Shown here: piece by piece, positions 1 through 9,609 of the stretch
Layout: every line of letters begins with the position of its first letter
Numbering within the stretch: position 1 is the stretch's first letter
Source of the DNA: Photorhabdus sp. CRCIA-P01
GTDB taxonomy: Bacteria > Pseudomonadota > Gammaproteobacteria > Enterobacterales > Enterobacteriaceae
Direction of reading: 5' to 3'
Length of the DNA stretch: 64,000 nt
Assembly: GCF_003545805.1 (NCBI RefSeq)
Contig: NZ_NMQR01000004.1
Coordinates: forward strand, 124,001-188,000
The notes under the pieces: model-generated
What the model saw: the letters and a program-made list of their open reading frames with translations, nothing else
Database searches by the model: none
What the model was told of the DNA's origin: nothing
Position numbers and translations under genes: made by a program

Positions 1-273
1 CTTAAGGAGTGGAAACTCAGTGAATTCGCTAAAGAATTTGGTATGGGATTAACCACTTTCAAGGAGCTGTTCCGTTCGGTATACGGGATATCACCACGCG
101 CCTGGATCAGTGAACGCCGCATTCTTTATGCACATCAGCTACTACTCAATAGTGAGATGAGTATTGTTGATATCTCGATGGAAGCAGGATTTTCCAGCCA
201 ATCCTACTTCACTCAAAGCTATCGGAGACGCTTTAATTGCACGCCCAGTCGAGCCAGGTATGGCAAAGAGTAA
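1..273 (+). CDS. exsA: ExsA, T3SS master activator (3' end only)
   Basis: C-terminal 90 residues of an AraC/XylS-family activator; the reading frame is open from base 1, so the start lies outside the window. Two helix-turn-helix motifs are visible, ending in the family signature around AGFSSQSYFTQSYRRRF. The stretch GMGLTTFKELF...YGISPRAWISERRILYAHQLLLN closely resembles Pseudomonas aeruginosa ExsA and Yersinia LcrF/VirF as I recall them. In those systems the protein binds A-rich sites and turns on all T3SS operons under low calcium or host contact. It sits directly upstream of exsD, as in Pseudomonas, so the ExsC-ExsE-ExsD-ExsA partner-switching cascade is probably present, with the other members outside the window. 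Confidence 0.93.
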   Translation, partial: LKEWKLSEFAKEFGMGLTTFKELFRSVYGISPRAWISERRILYAHQLLLNSEMSIVDISMEAGFSSQSYFTQSYRRRFNCTPSRARYGKE

Positions 274-282
274 CGATTGGCT

Positions 283-306
283 AAAATAATCTGACGTTTT
301 TTACAA
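283..306 (+). promoter_or_regulatory. Possible ExsA-binding site upstream of exsD
   Basis: An A-rich run followed by CTGAC lies in the exsA-exsD gap, about 85 bases before the exsD start. This matches the first half of the ExsA consensus (A-run, then GAC). The second half (TGNNA) is poor here. In Pseudomonas the exsD operon has its own ExsA-dependent promoter, which makes the position plausible. Confidence 0.35.
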
Positions 307-387
307 GTTAACCGTTGGCCTGACAGATAAAATAAGGCCATTCCTAATTTAATCGACAAGAGTGACTAGCAGCAAGATGAGCATAGC

Positions 388-1221
388 ATGAGCCAGCAAG
401 ACCATAATCAGACTCGAACCAGCATGTTTCTCGGCCGCAAGATCTCTGTCACGCAGTCGGGAATTCCACGCCGGGATCAATTAATCGGAAAATCATCGGC
501 TATTCAGTATCAGAATAGAGACATTATTAATAGCCAACAGTTTATTTTATTACAACGCTTGCTACCCAGACACCTGCTGGAAAGCTTGATGAAGTCCGTC
601 TGGTTTCGTAGACGGTTAAATTGTGGTCAAACTTTGCGGCGTGACGACCTACAACAGCTCATCAGAGCGGTGGCAGAACCGGAATGTGACTGGAATAAGG
701 TACTGGGTGACCGCATAAACCTGGCTGACAGAAATCTTTTACAGCACTGGGTATTACAGCCGCTATTTGACTGGTGGCTCCATTTGTTGGAGCCAGAGAT
801 AGACTTCTGGTTCACTGAATTTGATCAGTTACAGATCCAAGAACGGCAACTGCGTGCTAAAGCGCATTTTTGGCAACAAGCCGAAAGCGTCTCATCTCAA
901 TGCCGAGAACAACAACATCAAGAGGTTATATCTTTGCAAACAGCGCTTAACCAACGCAAACAACTATTAGAAAAAAGGCTGTTGACAACGGAAACCCAGG
1001 CTCGCGAAGCATGGCCCAATTGGTTTACTGGGCTAGATGCACTCCAGACTGGCGGCAACCTAACCACTTTTATGCCGGTTCCCGAAGCACTGTCATCCTG
1101 TTGGGCGTGGTTGACGACTTTAGAACATGACACCGAGGCGGCTACTCACTTGCAAAAATGGCTTTGTGCCCGTTTTCTGTGCCTGCCACAGGACAATTTT
1201 CACTGGCAATCGACGACCTAA
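388..1221 (+). CDS. exsD: ExsD, T3SS antiactivator
   Basis: 277 residues, the length of Pseudomonas ExsD (276). Similarity runs end to end: an RxxSV segment near the start, LLQRLLPR near residue 55, LGDRINLA in the middle, AWPNW near residue 207 and a FHWQS ending. ExsD binds ExsA and blocks DNA binding until ExsC titrates it away. It is the first gene of the run that continues with the secretion apparatus, as in the Pseudomonas exsD-pscB-L operon. The genes that follow are close or overlapping, so it is probably cotranscribed with them and subject to the feedback it controls. Confidence 0.92.
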   Translation: MSQQDHNQTRTSMFLGRKISVTQSGIPRRDQLIGKSSAIQYQNRDIINSQQFILLQRLLPRHLLESLMKSVWFRRRLNCGQTLRRDDLQQLIRAVAEPECDWNKVLGDRINLADRNLLQHWVLQPLFDWWLHLLEPEIDFWFTEFDQLQIQERQLRAKAHFWQQAESVSSQCREQQHQEVISLQTALNQRKQLLEKRLLTTETQAREAWPNWFTGLDALQTGGNLTTFMPVPEALSSCWAWLTTLEHDTEAATHLQKWLCARFLCLPQDNFHWQSTT

Positions 1222-1235
1222 TTATTAGAGGAAAC

Positions 1236-1658
1236 ATGCAAACTCTACTCAATCATTTGGCCAGTCGCTTAGGCCAGAAGCCCTTTGTTTCCGATAGACA
1301 AGGGCATTACCATTTGCACATTGATAACTACAACCTATTTTTTCGCCAACAGGGAACTGAACTTGTGTTATCCAGCCCGCTAAGCTGGCGCCATAACCCA
1401 AAAGATCCGTCAGGCGCTGAATTACTGAAAACACTATTGCAACAAGTTACGCGCTGGGGACGCCATGCTCCCCATGCACTGACCCTGGATGAATCAGAGA
1501 ATCTTATTCTGGAAGCACGCCTTGACCTTGATGGTTTGGATGTTCAAATACTGGAACAGATGCTAACTCTGCACGTCGATCTACTGGAACAAGTCATGGC
1601 TTTATTGTCGGAAACCCAATCCGCCCCTCAATGGAAACAGGTAATATGGCAACCATGA
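1236..1658 (+). CDS. pscB: YscB/PscB-type T3SS chaperone
   Basis: 140 residues from ATG 1236, preceded by GAGGAAAC; an upstream in-frame ATG at 1158 lies inside exsD and has no ribosome-binding site, so the shorter form is preferred. YscB, with SycN, is the chaperone for the gatekeeper YopN/PopN, which holds back effector secretion until contact. The protein has the acidic, single alpha/beta layout of class I chaperones, and it lies between exsD and sctC exactly as pscB does in Pseudomonas. Its stop overlaps the sctC start (ATGA), pointing to translational coupling. The assignment rests on position and size as much as on sequence. Confidence 0.82.
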   Translation: MQTLLNHLASRLGQKPFVSDRQGHYHLHIDNYNLFFRQQGTELVLSSPLSWRHNPKDPSGAELLKTLLQQVTRWGRHAPHALTLDESENLILEARLDLDGLDVQILEQMLTLHVDLLEQVMALLSETQSAPQWKQVIWQP

Positions 1659-3496
1659 AACCATTCCAAAGGCTATGCCGTTCCCTACTGTTGTCGTTGA
1701 GTATCAGCGGTGTGATGCTTCCCTCTGCTTATAGCCAAGATCTAGATTGGTTTCCCGCGCCTTATAACTATCTGGCAAAAGGAGAAAGCTTGCGGGATGT
1801 ACTGGTTAATTTCGGCGCCAACTATGAAGCATCAGTGATTGTCAGCGACAAGGTGACCGATCAAGTTAACGGCCATTTTGAGCAGGACACTCCTCAGGAA
1901 TTCCTGCAACATTTATCCTCTCTCTATAATTTGGTCTGGTACTACGACGGGAGTGTGCTTTATGTATTCAAAAACAGTGAAATACAATCGCGCCTGCTTA
2001 AACTTGAGCGAACCAACGCAACGGAATTACAGCAAGCCCTAAAACGTTCCGGTATTTGGGAGCCACGCTTTGGCTGGCGTCCTGATCCAGGTAACCAACT
2101 GGTTTACGTATCAGGCCCTCCCCGTTATCTTGAACTGGTTGATCAGACTGCATCCGCACTAGAACAGCAATCATTATTACGTAGCGAAAAAACGGGCGCC
2201 TTAACAGTGGAAATTTTCCCGCTCAAATACGCCTCAGTGGTCGATCGCAAGATTCAGTATCGTGATACCAGTATTGAGGCGCCTGGCATAGCCACCATTC
2301 TCTCCCGTCTGCTCAGTGATACCAATGTAACCGCGGTTACTGGTGAAGCATCTTCTTCTATGGGAGGAAGCTACTCAAGCCGGGCTGTCGTACAGGCAGA
2401 ACCCTCCCTAAATGCCATCATTGTACGGGATAACCCGGAAAGGATGTCCATGTACGCCCATTTGATCAACGCACTGGACAAACCCTCCGCCCGAATTGAA
2501 GTTGCCCTTTCCATCGTCGACATCGACGCAAACAACCTTTCAGAACTGGGAGTTGACTGGCAAGTTGGCATCAACACCGGGCCTCGTCATATTATTGATA
2601 TCACAACCTCCGCCGGGGGGAAAAAGGAAAGTAAGGAAAAAGGGGAAAGCATCGGTTCAGCCGCATTAAGTAGCCTGGTCGATCGCCGTGGCCTGGATTA
2701 CCTGCTCGCCAAAATAACTTTGCTAGAAAGTAAAGGAAGCGCTCAGGTGATTTCCCGCCCAACGCTTTTAACGCAGGAGAATACGCAAGCCGTCATTGAC
2801 AACAATGAAACCTACTACGTGAAAGTGAATGGCGAACGGGTGGCCGAGCTTAAAAGCCTTACCTATGGCACTATGCTACGCATGATCCCCAGAGTCATCC
2901 AAGTAGGAGACTCTCCTGAAATCAGTTTAGACCTGCATATTGAGGACGGTAACCAGAAACCTAATAGCTCAGGACAGGATGGCATCCCGACCATCAGCCG
3001 AACCATTGTCGATACCGTCGCCAGAGTTGGACATGGGCAAAGTCTGCTGATTGGCGGCATCTACCGCGACGAAATGAGTCAAATAACACGCAAGGTGCCA
3101 TTTTTAGGCGATATCCCTTATCTGGGTGTCTTGTTTCGCAATACCAGTGAGCAAGTTAGGCGATCAGTACGGCTATTCATTATTGAACCACGTCTGATTG
3201 ACAGTGGAATCGCCCATTATCTGGCTCTTGGTAACGGGCAAGATCTACGCCCTGGATTACTGGCAACACAAGATATCTCTAATCAGAGCCTATCGCTGAG
3301 TAAAGTTCTGGGAAGTGCACAATGCCAACCATTATCCTCAGCCCGCCAAGTACAGGAAACTCTACGGCAAGCAGGTAAAAGCTCATTTCTATCCTCATGC
3401 CGAATGGGTAAAACTTACGGATGGCGAGTCATTGAACAACAATGTTCATTGAAGGAAACCTGGTGTGTTCGTGCGCAAAATAAGGCGAACAGATGA
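1655..3496 (+). CDS. sctC: SctC (YscC/PscC), T3SS outer-membrane secretin
   Basis: About 613 residues from ATG 1655, which overlaps the pscB stop; ATGs at 1631 and 1646 are alternatives. A Sec signal peptide ([18 protein letters not shown]) is followed by N-domains ([29 protein letters not shown]) and the C-terminal secretin barrel with [16 protein letters not shown] and the [10 protein letters not shown]...[11 protein letters not shown] signature. Secretins form the 12-15-mer ring through which the needle leaves the outer membrane. Near-identity in motif order with PscC is clear. The C-terminal Cys-rich tail ([19 protein letters not shown]) is also shared with PscC and may bind a pilotin. 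Confidence 0.96.
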   Translation: MKPFQRLCRSLLLSLSISGVMLPSAYSQDLDWFPAPYNYLAKGESLRDVLVNFGANYEASVIVSDKVTDQVNGHFEQDTPQEFLQHLSSLYNLVWYYDGSVLYVFKNSEIQSRLLKLERTNATELQQALKRSGIWEPRFGWRPDPGNQLVYVSGPPRYLELVDQTASALEQQSLLRSEKTGALTVEIFPLKYASVVDRKIQYRDTSIEAPGIATILSRLLSDTNVTAVTGEASSSMGGSYSSRAVVQAEPSLNAIIVRDNPERMSMYAHLINALDKPSARIEVALSIVDIDANNLSELGVDWQVGINTGPRHIIDITTSAGGKKESKEKGESIGSAALSSLVDRRGLDYLLAKITLLESKGSAQVISRPTLLTQENTQAVIDNNETYYVKVNGERVAELKSLTYGTMLRMIPRVIQVGDSPEISLDLHIEDGNQKPNSSGQDGIPTISRTIVDTVARVGHGQSLLIGGIYRDEMSQITRKVPFLGDIPYLGVLFRNTSEQVRRSVRLFIIEPRLIDSGIAHYLALGNGQDLRPGLLATQDISNQSLSLSKVLGSAQCQPLSSARQVQETLRQAGKSSFLSSCRMGKTYGWRVIEQQCSLKETWCVRAQNKANR

Positions 3497-4764
3497 GTTG
3501 GAAAATTCGCTTTTACCGCGGACTGAATAAAAGTATTGAGGTTAATTTAGCTGAGGGGCGTTTAGCCATCGGCTCAGACCCCCTACAGGCAGATATCGTT
3601 CTGGTGGATGAGGATGTTGCGCCTGTGCACCTGATCTTAGAAGTCGAACCAGACTCAATTCGCCTGTTGGAATGGGCCGGTGAAGTCGCACCAAGTCAGA
3701 ATGGCGAACCGCTGTCACCGGGTGCGACATTGCAAGCGCTGGCCCGTCAGGAGGCTGGCCCGTTATTGTGGGCTTTTTGTGACCAACAACATGCATTCCC
3801 GAACCAACTCGCTGAACTGGCGGTCACACCACGCCAGCGCCCTGCCCGCCAAAATCGTAGCCGGGTAGCAGGCGGGATGTTGATACTTTGTCTTGTATTG
3901 GCACTCGGTCTTCTGGCACTGCTTGGGCATGAAGGATGGCAAAGGAGCAACATGTCCAATGGCCTCGCCGAGCAAGAACTACGCCGTTTTCTCAATGGCG
4001 ATTCAGCCTATCGCCAGATAAGTGTACAAATGATGCCCGATCATGGGCCACTACTGCTCAAAGGTTATGTGGACCTCAATCAACAACGGCTGGCGCTGCA
4101 ACAGTATCTCGATACTCACTCTCTCAGTTATCGGCTGGAGTTGCGTACGATGGAAGAATTACGTCAGGGGGTGGATTTCATTTTACAAAAATTAGGCTAT
4201 GCCCAGGTGCAAAGCCGCAATGGCAAACAACCCGGTTGGATCCGCCTTACGGGAGAAGTCACTGATACCAGCCAGCAATGGAACGATATCGAGTCACTAC
4301 TCAAACGTGATGTTCCGGGCTTACTTGGTATAGAAAACCAGACGAAGTTCACCGGTAATCACCTCAAGCGACTGGATATGTTATTGGCTAAACATGATTT
4401 ACCCGACTCGCTGATCTACAAAGATAAAAATGATCGTATCGAGTTCACTGGTCAATTGGATGAGCACCAGACGCATAACTTCTACCGCTTACAGCAGGTA
4501 TTTAAACAAGAGTTCGGCAGCCGGCCAACACTGGTATTACTGAATAATAAGCGTCTCACTCGCAATGATGAGCTCAATTTCGACGTCCGGGCTGTTTCTT
4601 TCGGGCGTGTACCCTATGTGGTACTTAAAAACAACCTACGTTACCCGGTTGGAGCAACCACAGAAAACGGTTTAAGAATTGAGGCCATCCGTCAAGATGC
4701 AATCGTTATCATCAAGGGTGGACAACAATTTATCGTCAAACTTAACAGGAGCCCAGCTTCATGA
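3493..4764 (+). CDS. sctD: SctD (YscD/PscD), T3SS inner-membrane ring protein
   Basis: 423 residues. The N-terminal 100 residues form the cytoplasmic FHA-like domain ([14 protein letters not shown]...VAPVHLIL), a single membrane segment spans about 126-145 ([19 protein letters not shown]), and the rest is periplasmic with repeated BON-like ring-building units. SctD with SctJ makes the inner-membrane double ring and contacts SctC across the periplasm. The ATG overlaps the sctC stop by 4 bases, and its own stop overlaps sctE in the same way, so the operon is read as one coupled unit. Confidence 0.93.
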   Translation: MSWKIRFYRGLNKSIEVNLAEGRLAIGSDPLQADIVLVDEDVAPVHLILEVEPDSIRLLEWAGEVAPSQNGEPLSPGATLQALARQEAGPLLWAFCDQQHAFPNQLAELAVTPRQRPARQNRSRVAGGMLILCLVLALGLLALLGHEGWQRSNMSNGLAEQELRRFLNGDSAYRQISVQMMPDHGPLLLKGYVDLNQQRLALQQYLDTHSLSYRLELRTMEELRQGVDFILQKLGYAQVQSRNGKQPGWIRLTGEVTDTSQQWNDIESLLKRDVPGLLGIENQTKFTGNHLKRLDMLLAKHDLPDSLIYKDKNDRIEFTGQLDEHQTHNFYRLQQVFKQEFGSRPTLVLLNNKRLTRNDELNFDVRAVSFGRVPYVVLKNNLRYPVGATTENGLRIEAIRQDAIVIIKGGQQFIVKLNRSPAS

Positions 4765-4973
4765 TGACATCCCTGGAAGCACGACTGTTTGGTGCTAATC
4801 CCACTTATGTCAACGAAATGCAACACCGTCTCGCTCAGGCGCTGAACGATATCAAACAACGCCTGAGACGCGGCGGTTCAGTACAAGAATACCAACAATG
4901 GCAACTGGAGGCTGATGCCATCCAAGCTGCAATCACAATACTTAACACAACAGAAGGAAACCATCATGGCTGA
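4761..4973 (+). CDS. sctE: SctE (YscE/PscE), needle-subunit co-chaperone
   Basis: 70 residues, predicted almost entirely helical, matching the small YscE/PscE family. In Yersinia and Pseudomonas this protein and SctG together wrap the needle subunit SctF and stop it polymerising in the cytoplasm. It lies immediately before sctF, overlapping it by 8 bases. Recognition depends mainly on position, size and the helical RLAQALNDIKQRLRRGG segment; the family is poorly conserved in sequence. Confidence 0.82.
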   Translation: MMTSLEARLFGANPTYVNEMQHRLAQALNDIKQRLRRGGSVQEYQQWQLEADAIQAAITILNTTEGNHHG

Positions 4974-5220
4974 AATTTTTACTTCCGCAACAACAGTGAA
5001 TACTCTCGATAAGGTTGCTGAGCAGCTTAAGACCCAAGCCAACACAGCTAACTCCGACGTTAATGACGCAATCGCCGCCCTCAGCGGCGGGCCTGATAAC
5101 CCTGCTTTGCTAGCTGATTTACAACACAAAATCAACAAGTGGTCGGTAATTTACAACATTAACTCTACTGTCACCCGGTCCATGAAAGACCTGATGCAGG
5201 GCATATTACAGAAGATCTAA
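4966..5220 (+). CDS. sctF: SctF (YscF/PscF), T3SS needle subunit
   Basis: 84 residues from ATG 4966; the in-frame ATG at 4915 is inside sctE and is rejected. The protein is a helical hairpin with the strongly conserved second helix ending in [12 protein letters not shown] and then [12 protein letters not shown], the polymerisation surface of PscF/YscF. The turn contains [13 protein letters not shown]. Over a hundred copies polymerise into the extracellular needle. It sits between the genes for its two chaperones, sctE and sctG. Confidence 0.96.
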   Translation: MAEIFTSATTVNTLDKVAEQLKTQANTANSDVNDAIAALSGGPDNPALLADLQHKINKWSVIYNINSTVTRSMKDLMQGILQKI

Positions 5221-5222
5221 TC

Positions 5223-5576
5223 ATGACACGTTCACTCAAAGGACTACTGGCAGATATTGCTCTGGTTGGAAGCGGCCATCACTGTCATGACGAAGCCAAT
5301 ATTATTGCCGACTGGCTGATGTCAAGCGAGGAAGGACAAGAAGCAGCAAACCTGATTCGGCTCTCTTCTCTAACGAACCAAGGCAAATATCAACAGGCTC
5401 TGGATTTTGGTCGGGATCTTCCCTGGCCCAGTCTGGAACCGTGGTTAGCGTTGTGTGAGTGGCGTTTGGGTTTGGCATCAGCTCTGGAGCAGAGACTGAC
5501 GCGAATGGCGGGCAGCGACGATCCACAATTGCTCTCCTTCGTTGACGGCATGCGGGAACAACTGGCTCATGAATAG
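5223..5576 (+). CDS. sctG: SctG (YscG/PscG), needle-subunit chaperone
   Basis: 117 residues, close to PscG (115). This is a TPR-like all-helical protein ([27 protein letters not shown], then [11 protein letters not shown] and [12 protein letters not shown]) that binds the C-terminal helix of SctF in a 1:1:1 complex with SctE. The gene starts 2 bases after the sctF stop and overlaps sctH by 8 bases, so all three needle-handling proteins are made together. Confidence 0.9.
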   Translation: MTRSLKGLLADIALVGSGHHCHDEANIIADWLMSSEEGQEAANLIRLSSLTNQGKYQQALDFGRDLPWPSLEPWLALCEWRLGLASALEQRLTRMAGSDDPQLLSFVDGMREQLAHE

Positions 5577-6135
5577 GATTGAAGGACCATCCTATAACAC
5601 CGTGTCGCAACCAACGGTACAGCCTTCGGTCAGTTCCAAGCACCAGCACAGCTTTGAGCAAGCACTGGAAACCACGCCTGATCAGCAAATGCTGAAAGAG
5701 CGCCAGCAACGCTGGCTTCAGGGAGAACCGCTGGAAAACGTTTTAGCCGACTTCGATCCAGCGACACAGCGCAAAGTGACATGGCAGTGGTATCAGGCTT
5801 TATCGTCTGACAAACAGCCTTCCCAACGTGCTCAGTTAGAAGACAAGCTGATCGCTCCGGTACAAGAGCAGCTATGGTCACAGTTTGGTGGCTTGACAGG
5901 CAATATCAAGCCATCACTGGATATGCCAGAACTTAGAAAGATTGTTCGTGAATTCGCCCCCACAGGTCGACAACAGGAGACAGTGCTCCTCAAGATACTC
6001 GGCAAGATTGAACCTATTCCTGGCAATGAGTACCTGAGTGACCTTATCCGGCAGGAGTTGAAAACATTGATCCCCCGTAACGGTATGGTGGATAACCTGA
6101 TGCGAAACTCACACAAACCTGATTTGGAAGAATAA
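5569..6135 (+). CDS. sctH: SctH (YscH/YopR, PscH), early secreted regulator
   Basis: 188 residues from ATG 5569, which overlaps the end of sctG; an in-frame ATG at 5542 lies deeper in sctG and is less likely. Position between sctG and sctI and the overall helical make-up ([24 protein letters not shown], later [21 protein letters not shown]) match YopR/PscH, a secreted protein that influences needle assembly. The C-terminal two thirds carry the recognisable YopR core. Its TAA stop overlaps an ATG that opens the 20-codon remnant described separately. Confidence 0.85.
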   Translation: MNRIEGPSYNTVSQPTVQPSVSSKHQHSFEQALETTPDQQMLKERQQRWLQGEPLENVLADFDPATQRKVTWQWYQALSSDKQPSQRAQLEDKLIAPVQEQLWSQFGGLTGNIKPSLDMPELRKIVREFAPTGRQQETVLLKILGKIEPIPGNEYLSDLIRQELKTLIPRNGMVDNLMRNSHKPDLEE

Positions 6136-6197
6136 TGGATCTACCGCCACTCAGTAAAACAAGGATAGACAACCTAGATAAACTCAACACACCTTAA
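6135..6197 (+). pseudogene. Partial tandem duplicate of the sctI 5' end (20 codons)
   Basis: A mini reading frame, [20 protein letters not shown], starts in the sctH stop (TAATG) and ends in TAA 13 bases before the true sctI start. The real SctI begins MDLPHISETLITSLDELNTS: the first four residues, then the L-D-x-L-N-T motif, line up without gaps. The DNA is also similar (atggatctacc shared; ctcaacac shared). This is a decayed duplication of the first 60 bases of sctI. It may be translated by coupling to sctH, but a function is not suggested by anything in it. Confidence 0.75.
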
Positions 6198-6210
6198 ATT
6201 TGGAGGAACA

Positions 6211-6549
6211 ATGGATCTACCACATATAAGCGAGACACTGATCACCAGCCTGGATGAACTCAACACATCTCAGGCCAGTGCCGAAAATATTGCGAGTTTT
6301 GAACTTGCTATGTCCAATCAAGATCAGGGGATTGAAAACAATCTGATCAATGAATTAGGTCAGATCAGGCAACAACTTACTCAGGCGAAACAAGATCTGG
6401 AAACACAGCTAGCGGTCCCTAGCAGTGATCCTAACAGCCTGATGCAAATGCAGTGGTCTCTGATGCGGATCACCCTGCAAGAAGAGCTGATTGCCAAAAC
6501 GGTAGGACGACTCAATCAAAACATTGAAACCCTAATGAAAGCCCAGTGA
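6211..6549 (+). CDS. sctI: SctI (YscI/PscI), T3SS inner rod
   Basis: 112 residues with a strong GGAGG-type ribosome-binding site at 6201-6206. The C-terminal half is the conserved part of the family: DPNSLMQMQWSLMRITLQEE, then IAKTVGRLNQNIETLMK. The inner rod links the secretin chamber to the needle and helps time the switch of export substrates. It lies between sctH and sctJ in standard order. Its first 20 codons are partly duplicated just upstream. Confidence 0.94.
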   Translation: MDLPHISETLITSLDELNTSQASAENIASFELAMSNQDQGIENNLINELGQIRQQLTQAKQDLETQLAVPSSDPNSLMQMQWSLMRITLQEELIAKTVGRLNQNIETLMKAQ

Positions 6550-6555
6550 GGAGCT

Positions 6556-7293
6556 GTGAAGAAACACTATATAATCTGCGTTATGCTCGCTATCCTGATG
6601 CTAACTGGCTGTAAAATCGAACTCTATACCGATGTGAGCCAAAAAGAAGGCAACGAAATGCTGGCCTTGCTCAGGGAAGCGGGCATTTCCTCTGATAAGC
6701 AACCAGACAAAGATGGCAATATCAAGTTGTTAGTCGAAGAGTCTGATGTGGCACAAGCTGTTGAAGTGCTCAAACGTAAAGGATATCCACGGGAGAACTT
6801 CTCTTCGTTACAAGATGTCTTCCCCAAGGACGGCCTTATCTCCTCGCCAATAGAAGAACGTGCGCGGCTCAACTTCGCCAAAGCGCAGGAGATTGCCCGA
6901 ACACTTTCCGAAATCGATGGCGTGCTTGTAGCACGAGTACACGTTGTTTTACCCGAGGAGCAAGACCGATTGGGCAAAAAGCTATCGCCAGCCTCTTCCT
7001 CGGTGTTTATCAAACACGCAGCGGACGTACAACTCGACACTTACATCCCTCAAATCAAGCAACTGGTTAATAACAGCATTGAAGGGTTGAGTTATGATCG
7101 GATCAGTGTCGTATTAGTACCCGCAGCAGGCGTACGTCAAGTACCGCTGGCACCACGCTACTCCACTCTGTTCTCTATCCAAGTGACTGAAGAGTCACAA
7201 GGGCGGCTGATTGGACTGTTTGTGCTATTATTGGCCCTGTTATTTATCAGCAATCTGGCACAATTCCTGTGGCACCGAAGCAGGATGCAATAA
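6556..7293 (+). CDS. sctJ: SctJ (YscJ/PscJ), T3SS inner-ring lipoprotein
   Basis: 245 residues with a GTG start at 6556 behind GTGAGGAG. The lipobox MLTGC places the lipidated cysteine at residue 19; two ring-building modules follow ([51 protein letters not shown]), then a C-terminal membrane helix near residues 218-236. SctJ forms the 24-subunit periplasmic inner ring with SctD and is homologous to flagellar FliF. Its stop overlaps the sctK start (TAATG). Confidence 0.95.
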   Translation: MKKHYIICVMLAILMLTGCKIELYTDVSQKEGNEMLALLREAGISSDKQPDKDGNIKLLVEESDVAQAVEVLKRKGYPRENFSSLQDVFPKDGLISSPIEERARLNFAKAQEIARTLSEIDGVLVARVHVVLPEEQDRLGKKLSPASSSVFIKHAADVQLDTYIPQIKQLVNNSIEGLSYDRISVVLVPAAGVRQVPLAPRYSTLFSIQVTEESQGRLIGLFVLLLALLFISNLAQFLWHRSRMQ

Positions 7294-7919
7294 TGGTAAC
7301 AGCATTAACGCCCTATCAGTTTCGGTTTTGCCCTGCCAGCTATATTCATTCTGATCATCTATCACCAGAATGGCTTGCAGTCTTATCTTCCCTACCTGAG
7401 TGGAGAAACTCTCCCAGGCTTAATGGACTACTACTAACCCAATTTGATCTGAATGTGGATTATGAATTACCAACTGGATTGGGAAACATCGCCCTGTTAG
7501 AGCAATCGTGCTTAGAACAACTTCTTACCTGGCTAGGCGCTTTACTTCACGGGCAAGCTATCCGCCATTGCCTAATGGCGGCAGAACTTCGCCACTTACA
7601 TGGCTCACTAGGAAAAGAGGGACATCACTTCTGCTTAAAGTATCTCGACATCATTATCGGCAACTGGCCGACTGGCTGGCAGCGCTCATTACCATCAGAA
7701 ATCAATGCAAACTATTTTCGTACCAGTGCCTTACAGTTCTGGCTAACGGCGATGGAGTCTCCTCCTATCGATTTCGCTAAGCGCCTGAGCCTGCGGCTTC
7801 CCTCTCATGAAAACCTCGCGGCCTGGCCTATCAGCCAGGCAGAACGACCGTTGGCACAAGCATTGTGTCTCAAATTGGCTAAGCAAGTGAACACAGAATG
7901 TTACCATTTATTAAAATAA
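7293..7919 (+). CDS. sctK: SctK (YscK/PscK), T3SS sorting-platform adaptor
   Basis: 208 residues from ATG 7293, overlapping the sctJ stop; the in-frame ATG at 7269 lies in sctJ. SctK is a cytoplasmic adaptor connecting the SctQ pods of the sorting platform to SctD. The beginning (YQFRFCPASYIHSDHLSPEW) and the placement between sctJ and sctL match PscK/YscK; the family is otherwise variable. The 3' end overlaps sctL by 22 bases in another frame. Confidence 0.87.
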   Translation: MVTALTPYQFRFCPASYIHSDHLSPEWLAVLSSLPEWRNSPRLNGLLLTQFDLNVDYELPTGLGNIALLEQSCLEQLLTWLGALLHGQAIRHCLMAAELRHLHGSLGKEGHHFCLKYLDIIIGNWPTGWQRSLPSEINANYFRTSALQFWLTAMESPPIDFAKRLSLRLPSHENLAAWPISQAERPLAQALCLKLAKQVNTECYHLLK

Positions 7920-8515
7920 CAGCAGAGCATCTTCAACTGTCTCCTGAACTCCAAATACTGCGTAAAGCGGACTATCAAACCTGCCTCAGTGCCAAATCTC
8001 TGCTTGAGGCTGCCCGGCTCCAGGCACAAGAAATTGAACGTGGCGCGCAGGCGGTGTATGAGCAACAAAAAGAGTTAGGTTGGCAAGCAGGCATTGATGC
8101 TGCCCGCGCAGAACAAGCTAACCTGATTCATCAAACCCAGTTGCAATGCCAGCAATACTACCGGCAGGTCGAACAACAAATGAGCAATGTAGTATTACAG
8201 GCTGTACGTAAAATCCTAAAAAATTATGACCAAGTTTCCCTCACCTTACAGGTAGTTCGTGAGGCCCTGTCATTAGTCAGTAACCAAAAACAGGTTATCC
8301 TGCGCGTTAATCCTGAACAGGCCGCAACAGTTCGCGAACAAATATCACGGGTACACAAAGATTTCCCTGAAATCGGCTACTTAGAGATCACTGCTGATGA
8401 GCGTCTCGATCAAGGGGGCTGTATTTTAGAAACAGAAGTCGGGATCATTGATGCCAGTTTGGATAGCCAATTAGACGCGCTGATGTCAGCCATCAATAAT
8501 CAATGGCAAAATTGA
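7898..8515 (+). CDS. sctL: SctL (YscL/PscL), ATPase stator
   Basis: 205 residues. A long N-terminal coiled coil rich in Glu, Gln and Ala (LLEAARLQAQEIERGAQ) leads to a FliH/VATPase-E-like C-terminal domain with RVNPEQAATVREQI and DERLDQGGCILETEVG, the last being the family signature. SctL binds and restrains the ATPase SctN and ties it to SctQ. It is the last apparatus gene here; sctN, Q, R, S, T, U and V must lie elsewhere, outside the window. Confidence 0.94.
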   Translation: MLPFIKITAEHLQLSPELQILRKADYQTCLSAKSLLEAARLQAQEIERGAQAVYEQQKELGWQAGIDAARAEQANLIHQTQLQCQQYYRQVEQQMSNVVLQAVRKILKNYDQVSLTLQVVREALSLVSNQKQVILRVNPEQAATVREQISRVHKDFPEIGYLEITADERLDQGGCILETEVGIIDASLDSQLDALMSAINNQWQN

Positions 8516-8673
8516 CGACGCCATCACGTTTCAAAGAGGTAACCAGTTTTCGACGGAAAGTGAAAATTTCTTCTGCCGTTATTAATATTCTCTATTTCGA
8601 CAAAACATTATGATTCACTCTATCTGATATCCAAGCGCATATTCCTCAAAAGAAACCACTAAAGGAGTGACCA

Positions 8674-9609
8674 TTGTCTCCCATTTCAGGTATTAATCAC
8701 CAAAGAATATTTCCTACCCAACAACTCGATATCACAGCCGTTAATCAACCACAGGGGGAACTATCGGGTAAATCCCTAAAAATCTCTTCACCCAGACCAG
8801 GATTATTAGAACGCCTTTCAGCGACGATTCAACGCAATCTACCGGGCCACTCCATGCTCGATCGCCAACTAACTACCGATGGCAAGAAGAATCAGGAAAG
8901 CCGCTTCTCGTTCAGCATGATAAAGGACAGAATTGTTCACTTTGCGGTGAGCACTAAGCTAGGGAGCGTTCGGGATTCTGCGAGTAAGCACGGCGGCGAA
9001 GTGACTTTCAAATTTGCCCAGACCAAAGGTGCCTTTCTGGACCAAATCATGAAACATAGTGACACCTCCGGCGGGGTTTGTGAATCCATCTCTGCCCACT
9101 GGATAAGCGCTCATGCCAAAGGTGAAAGTGTCTTCGATCAGCTCTATGTGGGCGGCCAAAAAGGTCAGTTTAATATTGATTCCCTGGTTTCCATTAAGCA
9201 GTTACAGATGGATGGCCTAGATCCATATGCCGAGCAAAGCCAAATAACCGAATCCTGGCTCCGTGAGAACGGTATCCAACCACGAAGTCCACTTGAAGTA
9301 AGCGGCGAAACTGGCGCCAAAGGTACAAAAGATCTATTAAACGCCATCCTGGATACAGGTGATAAAGGATCAGGCTACAAGAAAATCAGTTTTGAAGGAC
9401 AAATGGCCGGGCATACAGTAGCCGCCTATGTAGATGACCAGAAGGGAGTTACCTTCTTCGATCCTAACTTCGGCGAGTTCAACTTCCCGGACAAAACTTC
9501 ATTCTCCAACTGGTTCTCTCAAGATTTCTGGTCCAAATCCATGTACAGCAAGGAAATCGGGCTAGGTCAAAATTTCTACATTTCAAACTTCGAGCCTAAA
9601 ACACTATGA
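8674..9609 (+). CDS. lopT: LopT, YopT-family T3SS effector cysteine protease
   Basis: 311 residues starting at TTG 8674; AAAGGAGTGA at 8661-8670 sits 3 bases ahead, and no in-frame ATG fits better. The C58 peptidase triad is intact: Cys136 in GGVCESISAHW, His247 in AGHTVAAYV, Asp263 in FFDPNFGEF. YopT cleaves prenylated Rho GTPases near their C terminus and so disrupts actin; LopT of Photorhabdus is the known relative. The N-terminal ~100 residues would carry the secretion and chaperone-binding signals. The gene follows sctL after a 158-base gap, so it probably has its own promoter, and is coupled to its chaperone by an ATGA overlap. Confidence 0.93.
   Translation: MSPISGINHQRIFPTQQLDITAVNQPQGELSGKSLKISSPRPGLLERLSATIQRNLPGHSMLDRQLTTDGKKNQESRFSFSMIKDRIVHFAVSTKLGSVRDSASKHGGEVTFKFAQTKGAFLDQIMKHSDTSGGVCESISAHWISAHAKGESVFDQLYVGGQKGQFNIDSLVSIKQLQMDGLDPYAEQSQITESWLRENGIQPRSPLEVSGETGAKGTKDLLNAILDTGDKGSGYKKISFEGQMAGHTVAAYVDDQKGVTFFDPNFGEFNFPDKTSFSNWFSQDFWSKSMYSKEIGLGQNFYISNFEPKTL

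Noticed and set aside
3542..3995. Several open frames of 70-84 codons antisense to sctD.
   Set aside because: They shadow sctD, which has an FHA domain and membrane segment; Arg/Pro/Ser-rich products are typical of antisense frames.
8516..8673. An ExsA box ahead of lopT.
   Set aside because: CTGATA and an A-run occur near 8600-8630, but their spacing does not fit the ExsA consensus.
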